In this document: in pieces, positions 7,177-17,329 of the stretch
How positions within the stretch are numbered: position 1 is the stretch's first letter
Layout of the letters: each line of letters starts with the position of its first letter
DNA from: Mesorhizobium_B sp035998495
GTDB taxonomy: Bacteria > Pseudomonadota > Alphaproteobacteria > Rhizobiales > Rhizobiaceae
Direction: 5' to 3'
Assembly: GCA_035998495.1 (NCBI GenBank)
Contig: DASYHP010000080.1
Coordinates: 186,001-250,000, forward strand
Length of the DNA stretch: 64,000 bases
Position numbers and translations under genes: made by a program
Notes under the pieces: generated by a model
What the model saw: the letters and a program-made list of their open reading frames with translations, nothing else
Databases searched by the model: none
What the model was told of the DNA's origin: nothing

Positions 7177-10100
7177 CTAATCCTTTTGGATGATCGCGCG
7201 GATGCGGCTCGCCAGCGCGTCCACCGCGAAGGGCTTCGTGATGAGCTCCATGCCGGGCTCGAGGAAGCCGCTGTTGATGGCGGCGTTCTCGGCATAACCC
7301 GTCATGAACAGCACCTTGAGGCCGGGCCGCTTCGCCCGCGCGGCGTCGGCGAGCTGGCGGCCGTTGAGGCCGGGCAGGCCCACATCGGTCACGAGCAGGT
7401 CGACGCGATGCCGGCTTTCCAGGATCTTGAGCCCCGACGGGCCGTCCGCCGCTTCGAGCGCATGATAGCCGAGATCGCCGAGCACCTCCGTGACCAGGGC
7501 GCGCACGGCCGGCTCGTCCTCCACCACCAGCACCACCTCGCCGTGATCGGCGCGGACGGCCGGCAGATCGGACGCGCGAGCCGCCTCTTCGCTCGCTTCG
7601 CCCTCGCCATAGAAGCGCGGCAGGTAGAGCTTGACCGTGGTGCCCTGGCCAACCTCCGAATAAATCTTGGCGTAGCCGTCGGACTGGCGCGCGAAGCCAT
7701 AGACCATGGAAAGGCCCAGGCCCGTGCCCTGGCCGATCGGCTTGGTGGTGAAGAAGGGGTCGAAGGCCTTCGTGATCGTCTCCTTGCTCATGCCCGTGCC
7801 GGTGTCAGACACGCAGATGCAGACATATTGGCCCGGCCGCACCTCGCGGCTCTGGGCGGCATAAGCGCTGTCCAGATGCGCGTTGCAGGTCTCGACCGTG
7901 AGCTTGCCGCCGTCCGGCATGGCATCCCGCGCGTTGATGGCGAGGTTGAGCAACGCGCTTTCGAGCTGGTGGGGGTCGCACAGCGTCTGCCACAGCCCGC
8001 CGGCCGTGACGATCTCGATCTCGAAGCTCTCGCCCAGCGTGCGGCGAAGCAGCTCCTCCATGGCGGTCACGAGCCGGTTGGCGTCCACGGGCTTGGGATC
8101 GAGCGGCTGGCGGCGCGAGAAGGCGAGCAAACGGTGCGTCAGCGCTGCGGCCCTGTTGGCGGAAGCGGTCGCGGTCGAGACGAAGCGGTCGATCTCGCCC
8201 GTGCGGCCCTGAGCCACGCGGCGCTGCAGCATGTCGAGGCTGCCGATGATGCCGGTCAGAAGATTGTTGAAGTCGTGCGCGATGCCGCCGGTGAGCTGGC
8301 CCACCGCCTCCATCTTCTGCGCCTGGCGCAAGGCTTCCTGAGCCGCTTCGAGCTCGGCCTGGCGCGCCTTTTCGCTCGTGATGTCGCGGCCCACGGCGTA
8401 GAAGACGTCGCCGCCGGGAACGAGCGTCCAGGAGATCCAGCGCCACGAGCCGTCGGCGTGGCGGAGCCGGTCCTCGAAGCCGACGACCGTCTCTCCGGCG
8501 AGCAGCCGCTCCATCAGCTCACCGACCGAGGCGTGATCGTCGGGGTGGACCTGCCGGCCGAAGTCGCGGGCCAACAGCGTCGCCTCGTCGAAGCCCAGCG
8601 TCTGCTCCCAGGCTGGGTTGACGGCCTTGAGGTAGCCGTCGAACCCCATGATGGCGAACAGGTCGCGGCTCATCTGCCAGATGCGGTTGCGCTCGGCCGT
8701 CCGCGCCGCCACCTGCGCCTCCAGCGTTTCGTTGAGCCGCCTCAGCTCGGCTTCGGCCCGCATCTTGCGATCGATGTCGAGCGCGGCCACCATGCCGCCC
8801 GCGACGTGGCCCTTCTCGTCGCGGATGGGGGCGGCGATCAGGCGCACCCAGGCGTCGCGCCCGTCGCCGCGGCGATAGTTCACCTCGAGCTCGGCGCGCT
8901 CCACGCCGTCGCGGATGACGGGCGTCAGCGGGTATTCCTCCGGCTCGACCCGCCGCCCGTCCGCATGGTGCGCTACCCATTCGCGATAGCTCTCCAGGTC
9001 AGGCGAGGGCAGGACCGGATGGCCGAAGATGCGCTCGGCCTGGGCGTTGCCGCCGACGATCCGGCCCGACGGCGCTTCGGCCAGGATGATGCCCACCGGC
9101 GCCGTGTCGAAGACGGCCTTGAGGCGGGCCTCGCTTTCGCGCAGCCGCGCTTCCGCGCCGACGCGCTCGACATGCGCCCAGCACCGCTCGACCACCGCTT
9201 CAACGAGGCCGATCTCGTCGTCGCGCCAGTCGCGCGGGCGGTCCTGGTGAACGGCCATCATGGCCACCAGGCGCCCGTCCTTGACGAGAGGGCAGCAGAC
9301 GATCGCGCCGATGCCGATCGACAGGAACATCTCGCGCCCCTCATCCGGGGCGAGCTCGCCCGAAACGTCGCGGACCACGAGGGTCCGCCCGCCGCGCATG
9401 TCGTCGGCGGCGCGCGCGCCGAACAGGTCCAGGCTGTATGTTCCGGCCGAGCTGGCGATCCCGGGCGCCGTGTAGTCGCTGCGGATCACGAAGCGGTCGC
9501 TGTCGGCGTCCACGTCGGCATAGGCGCATCGCGAGGCGTCGAGGCGTCGCGCCAGAAGCTCGGCGGCCGCATGCATCGCGGCGGTCGCATCGCGCGATGC
9601 GCTCAGCCCTTCGTCCAGCTCGCTCATGAAGCGAAGGCGCGCTTCGCTTTCCCGCAGCGTGGCCACGGCGCGATTGCGTTCGGAAACGTCGGTCACCAGC
9701 ACATAGAAGCCGTCCACCTCGCCTTGGGAATCGCGCCGCGGGACATAGGCCACTTCGGTTTCGCGCCGCGCGCCATCGGGCTTCGGCGTGAACGCCTCGA
9801 ACCGCTGCTCCTCCCCGCGCAGCGCCGCATCGATGCGCGGCCGGTGCAGCGCGTAGGCCGCCTCGCCCAGAAGCTCGCGCACGCTCTTGCCCAAGACCTC
9901 GTCGCGCGGCCGCTCGAACCAGCGCTCATAGGTGGCGTTGACGAAGCGGTAACGCGTGTCGCGGTCGATGAAGGAAACCAGGACGGGCAGGCTGTCGGCG
10001 AGCAACCGCAGCTCTTCCTCACGCGCGCGCAGCAACCCTTCGGCGCGTTTGCGCTCCGTCACGTCCCGGTAGAAGATCGCGAGTCCCTCCTCGGCGACAG

Positions 10101-10929
10101 GGTAGGCGCGTACCTCGAGCCAAGCGTCGCGCTCGTCCGCCCAGACATAGCGATGGTCGAGGCTGACGGGCGTGCGCTCCCTCATGGCGTGCCGATAGCG
10201 CCGGCCGAGTTCGGATTCCTTGCTGCCGGGCCAGACCTCCCAATGGAGGCTGCCGAGGATCGCTTCCCGCGGCCGCCTTTCCAGGCGCAGCCCTTCGGCG
10301 TTGATGTCGAGCACGCGGAAGTCGCGGTCGAGCAACACGAAGCCTTCGCGCATGTTCTCCAGCACGCCTCGCGCCCGGTCCCGCTCGGCACGCAGCGCTT
10401 CCTCCGCCTGCCTTTGCCGCCTTTCCGCCATGACCTTCTCGGTGGTTTCCACCACGACCGCCATGACGCCTGCGGGCTTTCCCGTCTCATCCAGCACGGG
10501 CGAATAGTCGAGATTCATGAAGACCTGCTCGGGCCGGCCCGAGCGATGGAGCGTCAGCTCCTGATCCACATAGGACAGCGTGCCGCCGGAAAGCCCCACG
10601 CGCATCACATGGTCGTTGAAGTCGGCGACCTCGGGCCAGCCCTCGCGAACGCATCTGCCCAGGAGCTCGGGGTGCCGGCCGCCAGCGAAGACGGAGTAGG
10701 CGTCGTTGTAGAGCATGACGCCGCTCTCGCCCCACAACAGCACGATCGGCACCGGCGAGCGAAGAAGAAGGCCGACCGTGATCCTGAGGCTCTGCGGCCA
10801 GCCCTCGAGCGGGCCCAAGGGCGTCGCCGACCAGTCGCGCGACGCGATCAGACGGCCGGTCTCGCCGCCGCTGGCGAGAAAGGCGGGCGCGCCGGCGGCG
10901 AGGTCGGATTGCGGTGGCGTGATGGTCAT
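7177..10929 (-). CDS. Soluble multi-PAS/GAF hybrid histidine kinase with C-terminal receiver
   Basis: A 1250-residue cytoplasmic hybrid kinase with no membrane helix. Order of domains: PAS-like (about 30-165), PAS/PAC (185-295), PAS/PAC (305-420), GAF (445-590), PAS (600-725), PAS/PAC (750-855), dimerisation domain with phospho-acceptor His885 in GGIAHDFNN, ATPase domain (985-1105; N box with Asn999 in LAINARDAM, then SDTGTGM and GTGLGLSMVYG), and a receiver (1130-1250) with Asp1182 in TDVGLPGLNG and Lys1232 in TKPF. The HDFNN-type H box and GYAEN loop place it with FixL-like kinases that dephosphorylate or regulate through the attached receiver. With five sensor modules it probably integrates several intracellular cues. 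No output regulator is adjacent. Confidence 0.93.
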   Translation of the reverse strand: MTITPPQSDLAAGAPAFLASGGETGRLIASRDWSATPLGPLEGWPQSLRITVGLLLRSPVPIVLLWGESGVMLYNDAYSVFAGGRHPELLGRCVREGWPEVADFNDHVMRVGLSGGTLSYVDQELTLHRSGRPEQVFMNLDYSPVLDETGKPAGVMAVVVETTEKVMAERRQRQAEEALRAERDRARGVLENMREGFVLLDRDFRVLDINAEGLRLERRPREAILGSLHWEVWPGSKESELGRRYRHAMRERTPVSLDHRYVWADERDAWLEVRAYPVAEEGLAIFYRDVTERKRAEGLLRAREEELRLLADSLPVLVSFIDRDTRYRFVNATYERWFERPRDEVLGKSVRELLGEAAYALHRPRIDAALRGEEQRFEAFTPKPDGARRETEVAYVPRRDSQGEVDGFYVLVTDVSERNRAVATLRESEARLRFMSELDEGLSASRDATAAMHAAAELLARRLDASRCAYADVDADSDRFVIRSDYTAPGIASSAGTYSLDLFGARAADDMRGGRTLVVRDVSGELAPDEGREMFLSIGIGAIVCCPLVKDGRLVAMMAVHQDRPRDWRDDEIGLVEAVVERCWAHVERVGAEARLRESEARLKAVFDTAPVGIILAEAPSGRIVGGNAQAERIFGHPVLPSPDLESYREWVAHHADGRRVEPEEYPLTPVIRDGVERAELEVNYRRGDGRDAWVRLIAAPIRDEKGHVAGGMVAALDIDRKMRAEAELRRLNETLEAQVAARTAERNRIWQMSRDLFAIMGFDGYLKAVNPAWEQTLGFDEATLLARDFGRQVHPDDHASVGELMERLLAGETVVGFEDRLRHADGSWRWISWTLVPGGDVFYAVGRDITSEKARQAELEAAQEALRQAQKMEAVGQLTGGIAHDFNNLLTGIIGSLDMLQRRVAQGRTGEIDRFVSTATASANRAAALTHRLLAFSRRQPLDPKPVDANRLVTAMEELLRRTLGESFEIEIVTAGGLWQTLCDPHQLESALLNLAINARDAMPDGGKLTVETCNAHLDSAYAAQSREVRPGQYVCICVSDTGTGMSKETITKAFDPFFTTKPIGQGTGLGLSMVYGFARQSDGYAKIYSEVGQGTTVKLYLPRFYGEGEASEEAARASDLPAVRADHGEVVLVVEDEPAVRALVTEVLGDLGYHALEAADGPSGLKILESRHRVDLLVTDVGLPGLNGRQLADAARAKRPGLKVLFMTGYAENAAINSGFLEPGMELITKPFAVDALASRIRAIIQKD

Positions 10930-11137
10930 GGGGCGAAAACGCCGCGGGGCGACCGCGGAGGGCTGAACTCAGGCGCGTTGCCTGGAGCGAGTTTCGGTCA
11001 CACGGGACCGAAACGTGCTCCAGTCGAGGCTGCCAAGCTCTTAAGCACGGCGTTTGTTTGGCCGCATCCGCTTTTTGTGGTTTTCATGCCGCGTTCGCAA
11101 GAAAGCTCGGTCCCGCCGAGGCGGCGGAGGCCGGCGC

Positions 11138-11362
11138 TCAGGCCCGCTTGCGTTCGGGCGGCTGGAAGGCCACCGCGGCGGTCAGCAGATCCTCGTCCAC
11201 CATGCCGGCGTTGTGGAGCGCGAGCAAAGTGAGGGCCAGTTCCCGGCCGCCCTCGGAGTCGGGAACCAGGTGACGGGTCCCGCAGGCCTGGTCGAAAACG
11301 CGCTGCAGCTTGGCGACGTCGGCCGGCCGCAGCAGTCCACGCTCGTACAGAGACTTCGTCAT
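11138..11362 (-). CDS. Conserved small protein, function unknown
   Basis: A 74-residue soluble protein starting MTKSLYERGLLRPADVAKLQ and ending in a basic ERKRA. It is predicted mostly helical and has Cys28 but no recognisable motif. The pattern (helix, turn, ELALTLLALHNAGMVDEDLLTAAV) looks like a real compact domain, and similar short proteins are common in Hyphomicrobiales. No function is claimed. It stands alone between a hybrid kinase and the FAH-family gene, in minus orientation. Confidence 0.6.
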   Translation of the reverse strand: MTKSLYERGLLRPADVAKLQRVFDQACGTRHLVPDSEGGRELALTLLALHNAGMVDEDLLTAAVAFQPPERKRA

Positions 11363-11607
11363 ACGCGTTCCCGGCGCTCAGCCTCGATTGTCATTATGCG
11401 CTTTTCTTGCGGCCATTCAAGAGCTTCCACCTTCTGCTTTCGTCAATGCTCTCGGAAAAGAATGGTTGCGCCTGCCTTGCCTCATGATTTTTCCGCCGGT
11501 GAAGATGACGCCGGCCATCGATATCCCGGTTTTGCTTGAGTCAGGCTGGATGACGGACAATCCTCGCCCGTCTTCACCCTCCCGCCAACCTGCGCTATGA
11601 GCGCGGA

Positions 11608-12765
11608 ATGCTTCGCTCCCCCTCGCTTCCCGCCTCCGGCCATTATATCGGCCGCGCCACCTCGCCCCACGCCGCCCATCCTCTGGTGGTGACGGTGCGC
11701 GACGGCGAGGTGTGGGACATCACGAGCCGCGAGGCGCCCACGGTCCGCGACATGTGCGAGATGGAGGATCCCGCCGCTTACGTCCGGCAGGCCGGGGGAA
11801 AGCCGCTTGGCATGGTCGAGGAACTCGCCGAAAACAGCTTTGGCGACCGCCGCGACCCTGAAAAGCCGTTCTTCCTGTCGCCCGTCGATCTTCAGGCCGT
11901 GAAGGCGGCCGGCGTCACCTTCGCCGCGAGCCTCATCGAGCGTGTGATCGAGGAACGCGCGCGGGGCGACGCGGCGGAAGCCGACGCGCTTCGCGCCGAA
12001 ATCAACGCCTTGATCGGCCCCGATCTCTCGCGCCTGAAGCCCGGCTCGCCCGAGGCGATGTCGCTCAAGGAGACGCTGATCGCGCGAAAGATGTGGTCGC
12101 AATATCTGGAGGTCGGCATCGGGCCCGACGCCGAGATCTTCACCAAATGCCAGCCGCTCGCCTCCGTCGGCTTCGGCGCGGATGTCGGCCTCCACCCCGT
12201 TTCTGACTGGAACAACCCCGAGCCGGAGATCGCCGTGATCGCCGCCTCGAACGGCGGCATCATCGGCGCGACCTTGGGCAACGACGTGAACCTGCGCGAC
12301 GTGGAGGGGCGCTCGGCGCTTCTGTTGGGCAAGGCCAAGGACAACAACGCCTCCGCGAGCCTCGGCCCGATGATCCGCCTGTTCGACGAGAGCTTTTCCC
12401 TCGACGACGTGAAGAGCGCGGAGGTCTCCCTCACCGTGGAGGGCGAGGACGGTTTTTCGCTCCAAGGCGCTAGTTCCATGCGGCTCATCAGCCGCTCGCC
12501 CGAGGAACTCGTCGCGGCGGCGGTCGGCCCCCACCACCAGTATCCCGACGGTTTGGTGCTCTACCTCGGCACCATGTTCGTGCCGGCGAAGGACCGCAAC
12601 GAGAAGGGCGGGGGCTTCACCCATCGCGAGGGCGACATCGTGACGATCGAGACGCCCGCGCTTGGCCGCCTCGTCAACCGGGTGCGCCGCGCGCCCGACT
12701 GCCCACCCTGGACCTATGGCGCCCGCGCCCTCATGGCCGATCTTTCCCGCGCCGGCCTGATCTGA
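11608..12765 (+). CDS. FAH-family hydrolyase (XylX-like 2-keto-3-deoxy-sugar-acid dehydratase)
   Basis: A 385-residue member of the fumarylacetoacetate hydrolase superfamily. The C-terminal half carries the family signature around WNNPEPEIAVIAAS and ATLGNDVNLRDVEGRSALLLG, where acidic residues bind the divalent metal, and SLGPMIRLFDE. Size and motifs fit enzymes such as XylX, which dehydrates 2-keto-3-deoxy-pentonates to alpha-ketoglutaric semialdehyde. The next gene, 17 bases downstream, is a semialdehyde dehydrogenase that would use exactly that product, which supports the assignment. The upstream enzymes of a Weimberg pathway (sugar dehydrogenase, lactonase, aldonate dehydratase) are not in the window, so the physiological substrate remains inferred. 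Confidence 0.78.
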   Translation: MLRSPSLPASGHYIGRATSPHAAHPLVVTVRDGEVWDITSREAPTVRDMCEMEDPAAYVRQAGGKPLGMVEELAENSFGDRRDPEKPFFLSPVDLQAVKAAGVTFAASLIERVIEERARGDAAEADALRAEINALIGPDLSRLKPGSPEAMSLKETLIARKMWSQYLEVGIGPDAEIFTKCQPLASVGFGADVGLHPVSDWNNPEPEIAVIAASNGGIIGATLGNDVNLRDVEGRSALLLGKAKDNNASASLGPMIRLFDESFSLDDVKSAEVSLTVEGEDGFSLQGASSMRLISRSPEELVAAAVGPHHQYPDGLVLYLGTMFVPAKDRNEKGGGFTHREGDIVTIETPALGRLVNRVRRAPDCPPWTYGARALMADLSRAGLI

Positions 12766-12782
12766 ACCCCAAGGACACCCTC

Positions 12783-14219
12783 ATGACCGAACTTCACCAG
12801 AACCTGATCGGCGGCGAGTGGGTCGGCGGCGAGGCCGTCCCCAACTTGAACCCGTCTAATACGCACGAGGTGGTGGGCGAATACGCCCGCGCCTCCAAGG
12901 CGGATGCGCTCAACGCCATCGCGGCGGCTCGCGCCGCGTTCCCCAAATGGTCGCGTTCCGCGCCCCTCGAGCGCCACGCGGTGCTGGCCAAGGCCGCGGC
13001 CGAGATCGTCGCGCGCAAGGACGAGCTTGGGAAACTTCTCAGCCGCGAAGAAGGCAAGACGCTGCCCGAAGGCGTGGGCGAGGTGGTCCGCGCGGCCCAG
13101 ATCTTCGACTTCTTCGCCGGCGAAACCCTGCGGTTGTCGGGCGAGGTCGTGCCCTCCGTGCGGCCGGGCGTGGGCGTGGAGATCACGCGCGAGGCGCTCG
13201 GCGTGGTGGGGCTCATCACGCCCTGGAACTTCCCCATCGCCATTCCCGCCTGGAAGATCGCGCCCGCGCTCGCCTACGGCAACACGGTCGTCTTCAAGCC
13301 GGCCGAGATCGTGCCGGGCTCGGCCTGGGCGATGGTCGACATCCTGCATCGCGCCGGCCTGCCCAAAGGCGTGCTCAACCTCGTGATGGGCAAGGGGTCC
13401 GTTGTGGGCCAGGCCCTGCTCGAGGACGAACGCATCGACGCCGTCTCCTTCACGGGCTCGGTGGAGACCGGCCGCCGCGTGGCGGAAGCGAGCGTGAAGC
13501 ACATGCGGAAGGTGCAGTTGGAGATGGGCGGCAAGAACCCGCTCGTGGTGCTTGACGACGCCGACCTGGACATCGCCGTGAACTGCGCGCTCAACGGCGC
13601 CTTCTTCTCCACGGGCCAGCGCTGCACGGCGTCTTCGCGGCTGATCGTGGGGGAGGGCATCCACGATCGCTTCGTGCAGGCGCTGACCGCGCGGCTCGAA
13701 AAGCTGGTCGTGGACGATGCGCTCAAGCCCGGCACCGAGATGGGGCCGGTCGTGGACGGGAACCAGATGGAACAGGACGAGGACTATATCCGCGTCGGCC
13801 GGGAGGAGGGGGCCAAGCTCGCCTTCGGAGGGGAGCGGTTGAGCCGCGAAACGCCCGGCTTCTACCTCCAGCCCGCGCTGTTCACCGAGGCAACCAACGG
13901 GATGCGGATCGCGCGGGAAGAAATCTTCGGCCCCGTGGCCGCCGTGATCCGCGCCCGCGACTACGACGAGGCGCTCGAACTCGCCAACGACACGCCGTTC
14001 GGCCTGTCCAGCGGAATCTGCACGACGAGCCTGAAGCACGCCACACATTTCAAGCGCAACGCCGAAGCCGGCATGGTGATGGTCAACCTGCCCACCGCGG
14101 GCGTCGATTTCCACGTTCCCTTCGGCGGGCGGAAGGCGTCGTCCTTCGGGCCGAAGGAGCAGGGGTCTTACGCGAAGGAATTCTTCACCCAGCTCAAGAC
14201 GGCCTACACGCTGGCCTGA
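12783..14219 (+). CDS. Alpha-ketoglutaric semialdehyde dehydrogenase
   Basis: A 478-residue NAD(P)-dependent aldehyde dehydrogenase oxidising 2-oxoglutarate semialdehyde to 2-oxoglutarate. Family residues are present: Asn149 in TPWNFP, Glu247 in LEMGGKN, catalytic Cys281 in STGQRCTASSR, and EEIFGPV and PFGLSSGI further on. The C-terminal segment VDFHVPFGGRKASSFGPKEQG is typical of KGSA dehydrogenases. It forms a probable operon with the XylX-like gene upstream. It would also complete trans-4-hydroxyproline degradation, whose other three enzymes are encoded at 21.3-24.5 kb, so it probably serves as a shared last step. Specificity is inferred from family resemblance and context. Confidence 0.88.
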   Translation: MTELHQNLIGGEWVGGEAVPNLNPSNTHEVVGEYARASKADALNAIAAARAAFPKWSRSAPLERHAVLAKAAAEIVARKDELGKLLSREEGKTLPEGVGEVVRAAQIFDFFAGETLRLSGEVVPSVRPGVGVEITREALGVVGLITPWNFPIAIPAWKIAPALAYGNTVVFKPAEIVPGSAWAMVDILHRAGLPKGVLNLVMGKGSVVGQALLEDERIDAVSFTGSVETGRRVAEASVKHMRKVQLEMGGKNPLVVLDDADLDIAVNCALNGAFFSTGQRCTASSRLIVGEGIHDRFVQALTARLEKLVVDDALKPGTEMGPVVDGNQMEQDEDYIRVGREEGAKLAFGGERLSRETPGFYLQPALFTEATNGMRIAREEIFGPVAAVIRARDYDEALELANDTPFGLSSGICTTSLKHATHFKRNAEAGMVMVNLPTAGVDFHVPFGGRKASSFGPKEQGSYAKEFFTQLKTAYTLA

Positions 14220-14443
14220 GGGCGTGGATGGATTTCTGACCGCGAAAGCATTCTTTGCCGGTGATTCAGCCGCTTGGGCCTGGTTGGGCGAAAATGTGCA
14301 GCCCTTTCGTCCACACGGCCCTCGCGTAATCTCCCTCCCGCTCTTCTTGCGGGACGGGGCGACGGGGCCGTGACCAAGCCGACACGGTTGCGGAAACCCC
14401 TTGCCCGACATAGGACACTTTTCCGTCGCACCCGCCCTCCTCG

Positions 14444-17329
14444 ATGCTGCAGAAGACGCCCCCCGACACCGCCGCTCAGACGCGCGCGCCAAAATCCTCG
14501 CCCGCCCGGCTGGCCGGGCAGATCGGCCTGCTCGGCTTCGCGCTCCTTTTGGCGGTGTCGCTGTTCTTCGCCTGGAACGAGCGCCGCCGCCTGTTCGAGG
14601 ACGCGCGCGCGGACGTGGCCGCCGCCGACTTCGCGCTGGCCGACCACGCCCGGCGGCTGATCGAGGTGACGGATGTGGTGCTGAGCGGCGCGGCCGGCCT
14701 CGTGGAGGAGCGCCCTTGGGCCGAAATCGCCGGCGACCGCGTGCTCCAGCGGCAGCTCGAAACGCTGGCCGGCTCCACGGCCTATGTCGAGGATGTGTGG
14801 CTCAACGACGAGACCGGAGCCCTGCGGCTGACCAGCTTCGCCTTTCCGGCGCCGGCCTCGAACGCATCCGACCGCGACGTCTTCAAGGGGGCTCGCGAGG
14901 CCGCCGGCGCGCTCGTCGTGGGCGAGCGCATCACCGGCAAGGTGACGGGACGGCCGACCTTCATGATCGCCCGGCGGCTGGAGGACGGTTTCGGCGCGTT
15001 CCGCGGCATGGCGTCGGTGACCGTTTCGCTCGACACGTTCAACGCCTATTGGGGCCAGGTGCGCCTGCCCCTCGATGCCCGCGTCCGGCTGGTGCGCGCG
15101 AGTCCCCTCGACACGCTCGCCCAGCACCCGCCGCCGGCCGAGGGCGAGGGCTTCGCGCCGCTGAACGTCGAGGCTTTCCGCCAAGCTGTGGCCACGCTGC
15201 CCGAGGGCGGCATCTTCGATTCGGCGGAGGTTTCCAACGGAGAGGCCCGCATCGTCGCCTATCGCCGCGTGGGAGACCTGCCCCTTTACGTCACGGTCGG
15301 CGTGTCGCGGGCGGCGGTGGAGGCGCAATGGCGCGACTGGCTCCTGGGCTATGCGCCGCTCGCGCTCGCCTCCTTCGGCGCGCTCGGCGCCTTCACGCTC
15401 GCGGCCTTCCGCCAGGCGCAGCGGGACGCCGAAACCACAAGGAGCCTCGAAAGCGCCCGCGCGCGGCTTTGGGCCGCCAACCAGCAGCTCGAGGAGCGGG
15501 TGGCCGAGCGCACGCGGGAGCTGAGCGAGGAAACGAGCCGGCTCGACACGCTCAATCGCTTGGGCCTGGCGCTCAGCTCCGAGCTCGATCCCGACCGGCT
15601 CGCGCAGGCCCTGATCGACGCCGCGACCAGGCTCACGGGCGCGGCCTATGGCGCCTTCTTCGAGCGCGTCGCGCCGGGGCGGGACGGCAATGAGGAGGAG
15701 GCCTGGCGGCTCTCCGCCCTGGCCGGCGCGCCCGCGGAAGCCTTCACGCGCTTCGGCCTGCCGCGCGCCACGGACCTGTTCGGGCCGACCTTCCGCGCCG
15801 AGGGCGTGGTCCGCGCCGACGACGTGCTGTCCGATCCGCGCTACGGCTCCATGGGCGGCATGCCGAGGGGCCATCTGCCCGTGCGTTCCTACCTCGCTGT
15901 CCCCGTCAGGACCCGCGGCGGCGAAACCTTGGGCGCGCTGCTCTTCGGCCACCCCGAACCCGGCCGCTTCGGCGAGCGCCAGGAGCGCCTGATCGAGGGT
16001 TTTTCGGGCCAGGCGGCGATCGCCTTCGACAACGCCCGGCTGTTCGCCTCCGTGCAGGAGGAGGTCGCCGAGCGCCGCCGCGCCGAGGAGGTGCTGGCGA
16101 CAGAGCGCGCGCAGGCCGCCGAGGTGGCCGCGGTGCGCACCGCGATCCTGGGCCAGCTCGGCGAAGGCGTGATCGTCGCCGACGCGTCGGGGCGCATCAC
16201 CTTCGTCAACGAGGCGGCCACGCGGCTGCATGGCGTGGCGCGCCTCGACGTCGCGCCCGAAGACTATGCGCAGACCTACCACATCTTCACCGAGGACGGC
16301 CGCCCCTACCCGTCCGAGGAACTGCCGCTCGCCCGCGCCGTGATAAAGGGCGAGACGGTGACGGAGGCGCGCTGGCGCATCCGCCGCCCGGACGGCCGGG
16401 ACGTGCTCGCGTCAGGCAATGCCCGGCCCGTGGTCGCCCCCGACGGGACCCGCATCGGCTCCGTCCTGACCATGCGCGACGACACGAGCCGCGACCGCGT
16501 GGAGCGCATGCAGCGCCGCCTCAACGAGGCGCTTTCCACGCATGCCGCCGAGCTCAAGGAATCCAACGACGAGATCCAGCGCTACGCTTATATCGTCAGC
16601 CACGATCTGCGCGCGCCGCTCGTGAACGTGATGGGCTTCACCAGCGAGCTCGAAGCGCTCGGGCCGGAATTCCTCGAAGCCGGCGCGCTTGCCCCCGACG
16701 ACCCGCGGCGCAAGCAGGCGGAGGCCGACTTCAACGAGGCGCTCGGCTTCATCAAGGCGGCGATCGGGAAGATGGACCGCCTCATCAACGCCATCCTGAA
16801 GCTGTCGCGCGAGGGCCGCCGCACCTTCCGCCCCGAGCCGCTCGACATGCCGGCGCTCATGCAGGGCCTGGCGGACGCTCAACGCCACCAGGCCGACGCC
16901 AAGGGCGCGGTCGTCGAGGTCGCGCCCGACATGCCCGCCATTGCCGCCGACCGGCTCGCAATGGAGCAGATCTTCGGCAATCTGCTTGACAACGCGCTGA
17001 AATATCTCGATCCGTCGCGGCCCGGACGGATCGAGATCGCCGGGCAGGCGGCTCCGCTGGGGCGCGTGCGCTTCTTCGTCAAGGACAACGGCAGGGGCAT
17101 CGCCCCCCAGGACCACGACCGCGTCTTCGAGCTGTTCCGGCGCGCCGGAACCCAGGACGTGGCGGGCGAGGGCATCGGCCTCGCCCATGTGAAGGCGCTG
17201 GTGCGCAGCCTGGGCGGTGCGATCTCGGTGGCGTCCGAGCTGGGCGTGGGCACCACCTTCACCGTGACCTTGCCCGCCGCGCCGCCGGCCGCGCCCGGTC
17301 GATCGGCCACCGACGCTGAAGAGGAATGA
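14444..17329 (+). CDS. Membrane sensor histidine kinase with periplasmic sensor, GAF and PAS domains
   Basis: A 961-residue kinase. Transmembrane helices near 24-43 and 302-322 flank a periplasmic Cache-like sensor (44-301). A coiled segment (330-365), GAF (370-540) and PAS (565-685) follow. The dimerisation domain has His720 in YAYIVSHDLRAPLVNVMGF, and the ATPase domain (about 830-945) has an N box, KDNGRGIA and GEGIGLAHVKALV. The HDLRAPL form of the H box is that of the phytochrome-like kinase subgroup, which pairs with small Rcp1-like regulators; such a regulator is the next gene, overlapping by four bases (ATGA). There is no chromophore-binding domain, so the input is probably a periplasmic ligand. 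The C-terminus is acidic (DAEEE). Confidence 0.9.
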   Translation: MLQKTPPDTAAQTRAPKSSPARLAGQIGLLGFALLLAVSLFFAWNERRRLFEDARADVAAADFALADHARRLIEVTDVVLSGAAGLVEERPWAEIAGDRVLQRQLETLAGSTAYVEDVWLNDETGALRLTSFAFPAPASNASDRDVFKGAREAAGALVVGERITGKVTGRPTFMIARRLEDGFGAFRGMASVTVSLDTFNAYWGQVRLPLDARVRLVRASPLDTLAQHPPPAEGEGFAPLNVEAFRQAVATLPEGGIFDSAEVSNGEARIVAYRRVGDLPLYVTVGVSRAAVEAQWRDWLLGYAPLALASFGALGAFTLAAFRQAQRDAETTRSLESARARLWAANQQLEERVAERTRELSEETSRLDTLNRLGLALSSELDPDRLAQALIDAATRLTGAAYGAFFERVAPGRDGNEEEAWRLSALAGAPAEAFTRFGLPRATDLFGPTFRAEGVVRADDVLSDPRYGSMGGMPRGHLPVRSYLAVPVRTRGGETLGALLFGHPEPGRFGERQERLIEGFSGQAAIAFDNARLFASVQEEVAERRRAEEVLATERAQAAEVAAVRTAILGQLGEGVIVADASGRITFVNEAATRLHGVARLDVAPEDYAQTYHIFTEDGRPYPSEELPLARAVIKGETVTEARWRIRRPDGRDVLASGNARPVVAPDGTRIGSVLTMRDDTSRDRVERMQRRLNEALSTHAAELKESNDEIQRYAYIVSHDLRAPLVNVMGFTSELEALGPEFLEAGALAPDDPRRKQAEADFNEALGFIKAAIGKMDRLINAILKLSREGRRTFRPEPLDMPALMQGLADAQRHQADAKGAVVEVAPDMPAIAADRLAMEQIFGNLLDNALKYLDPSRPGRIEIAGQAAPLGRVRFFVKDNGRGIAPQDHDRVFELFRRAGTQDVAGEGIGLAHVKALVRSLGGAISVASELGVGTTFTVTLPAAPPAAPGRSATDAEEE

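Noticed and set aside
7165..11232. Plus-strand frame of 1355 codons
   Set aside because: Antisense to the 1250-residue hybrid kinase, which has every expected kinase motif. The plus frame has the His/Arg/Ala bias of a shadow and no recognisable domain.
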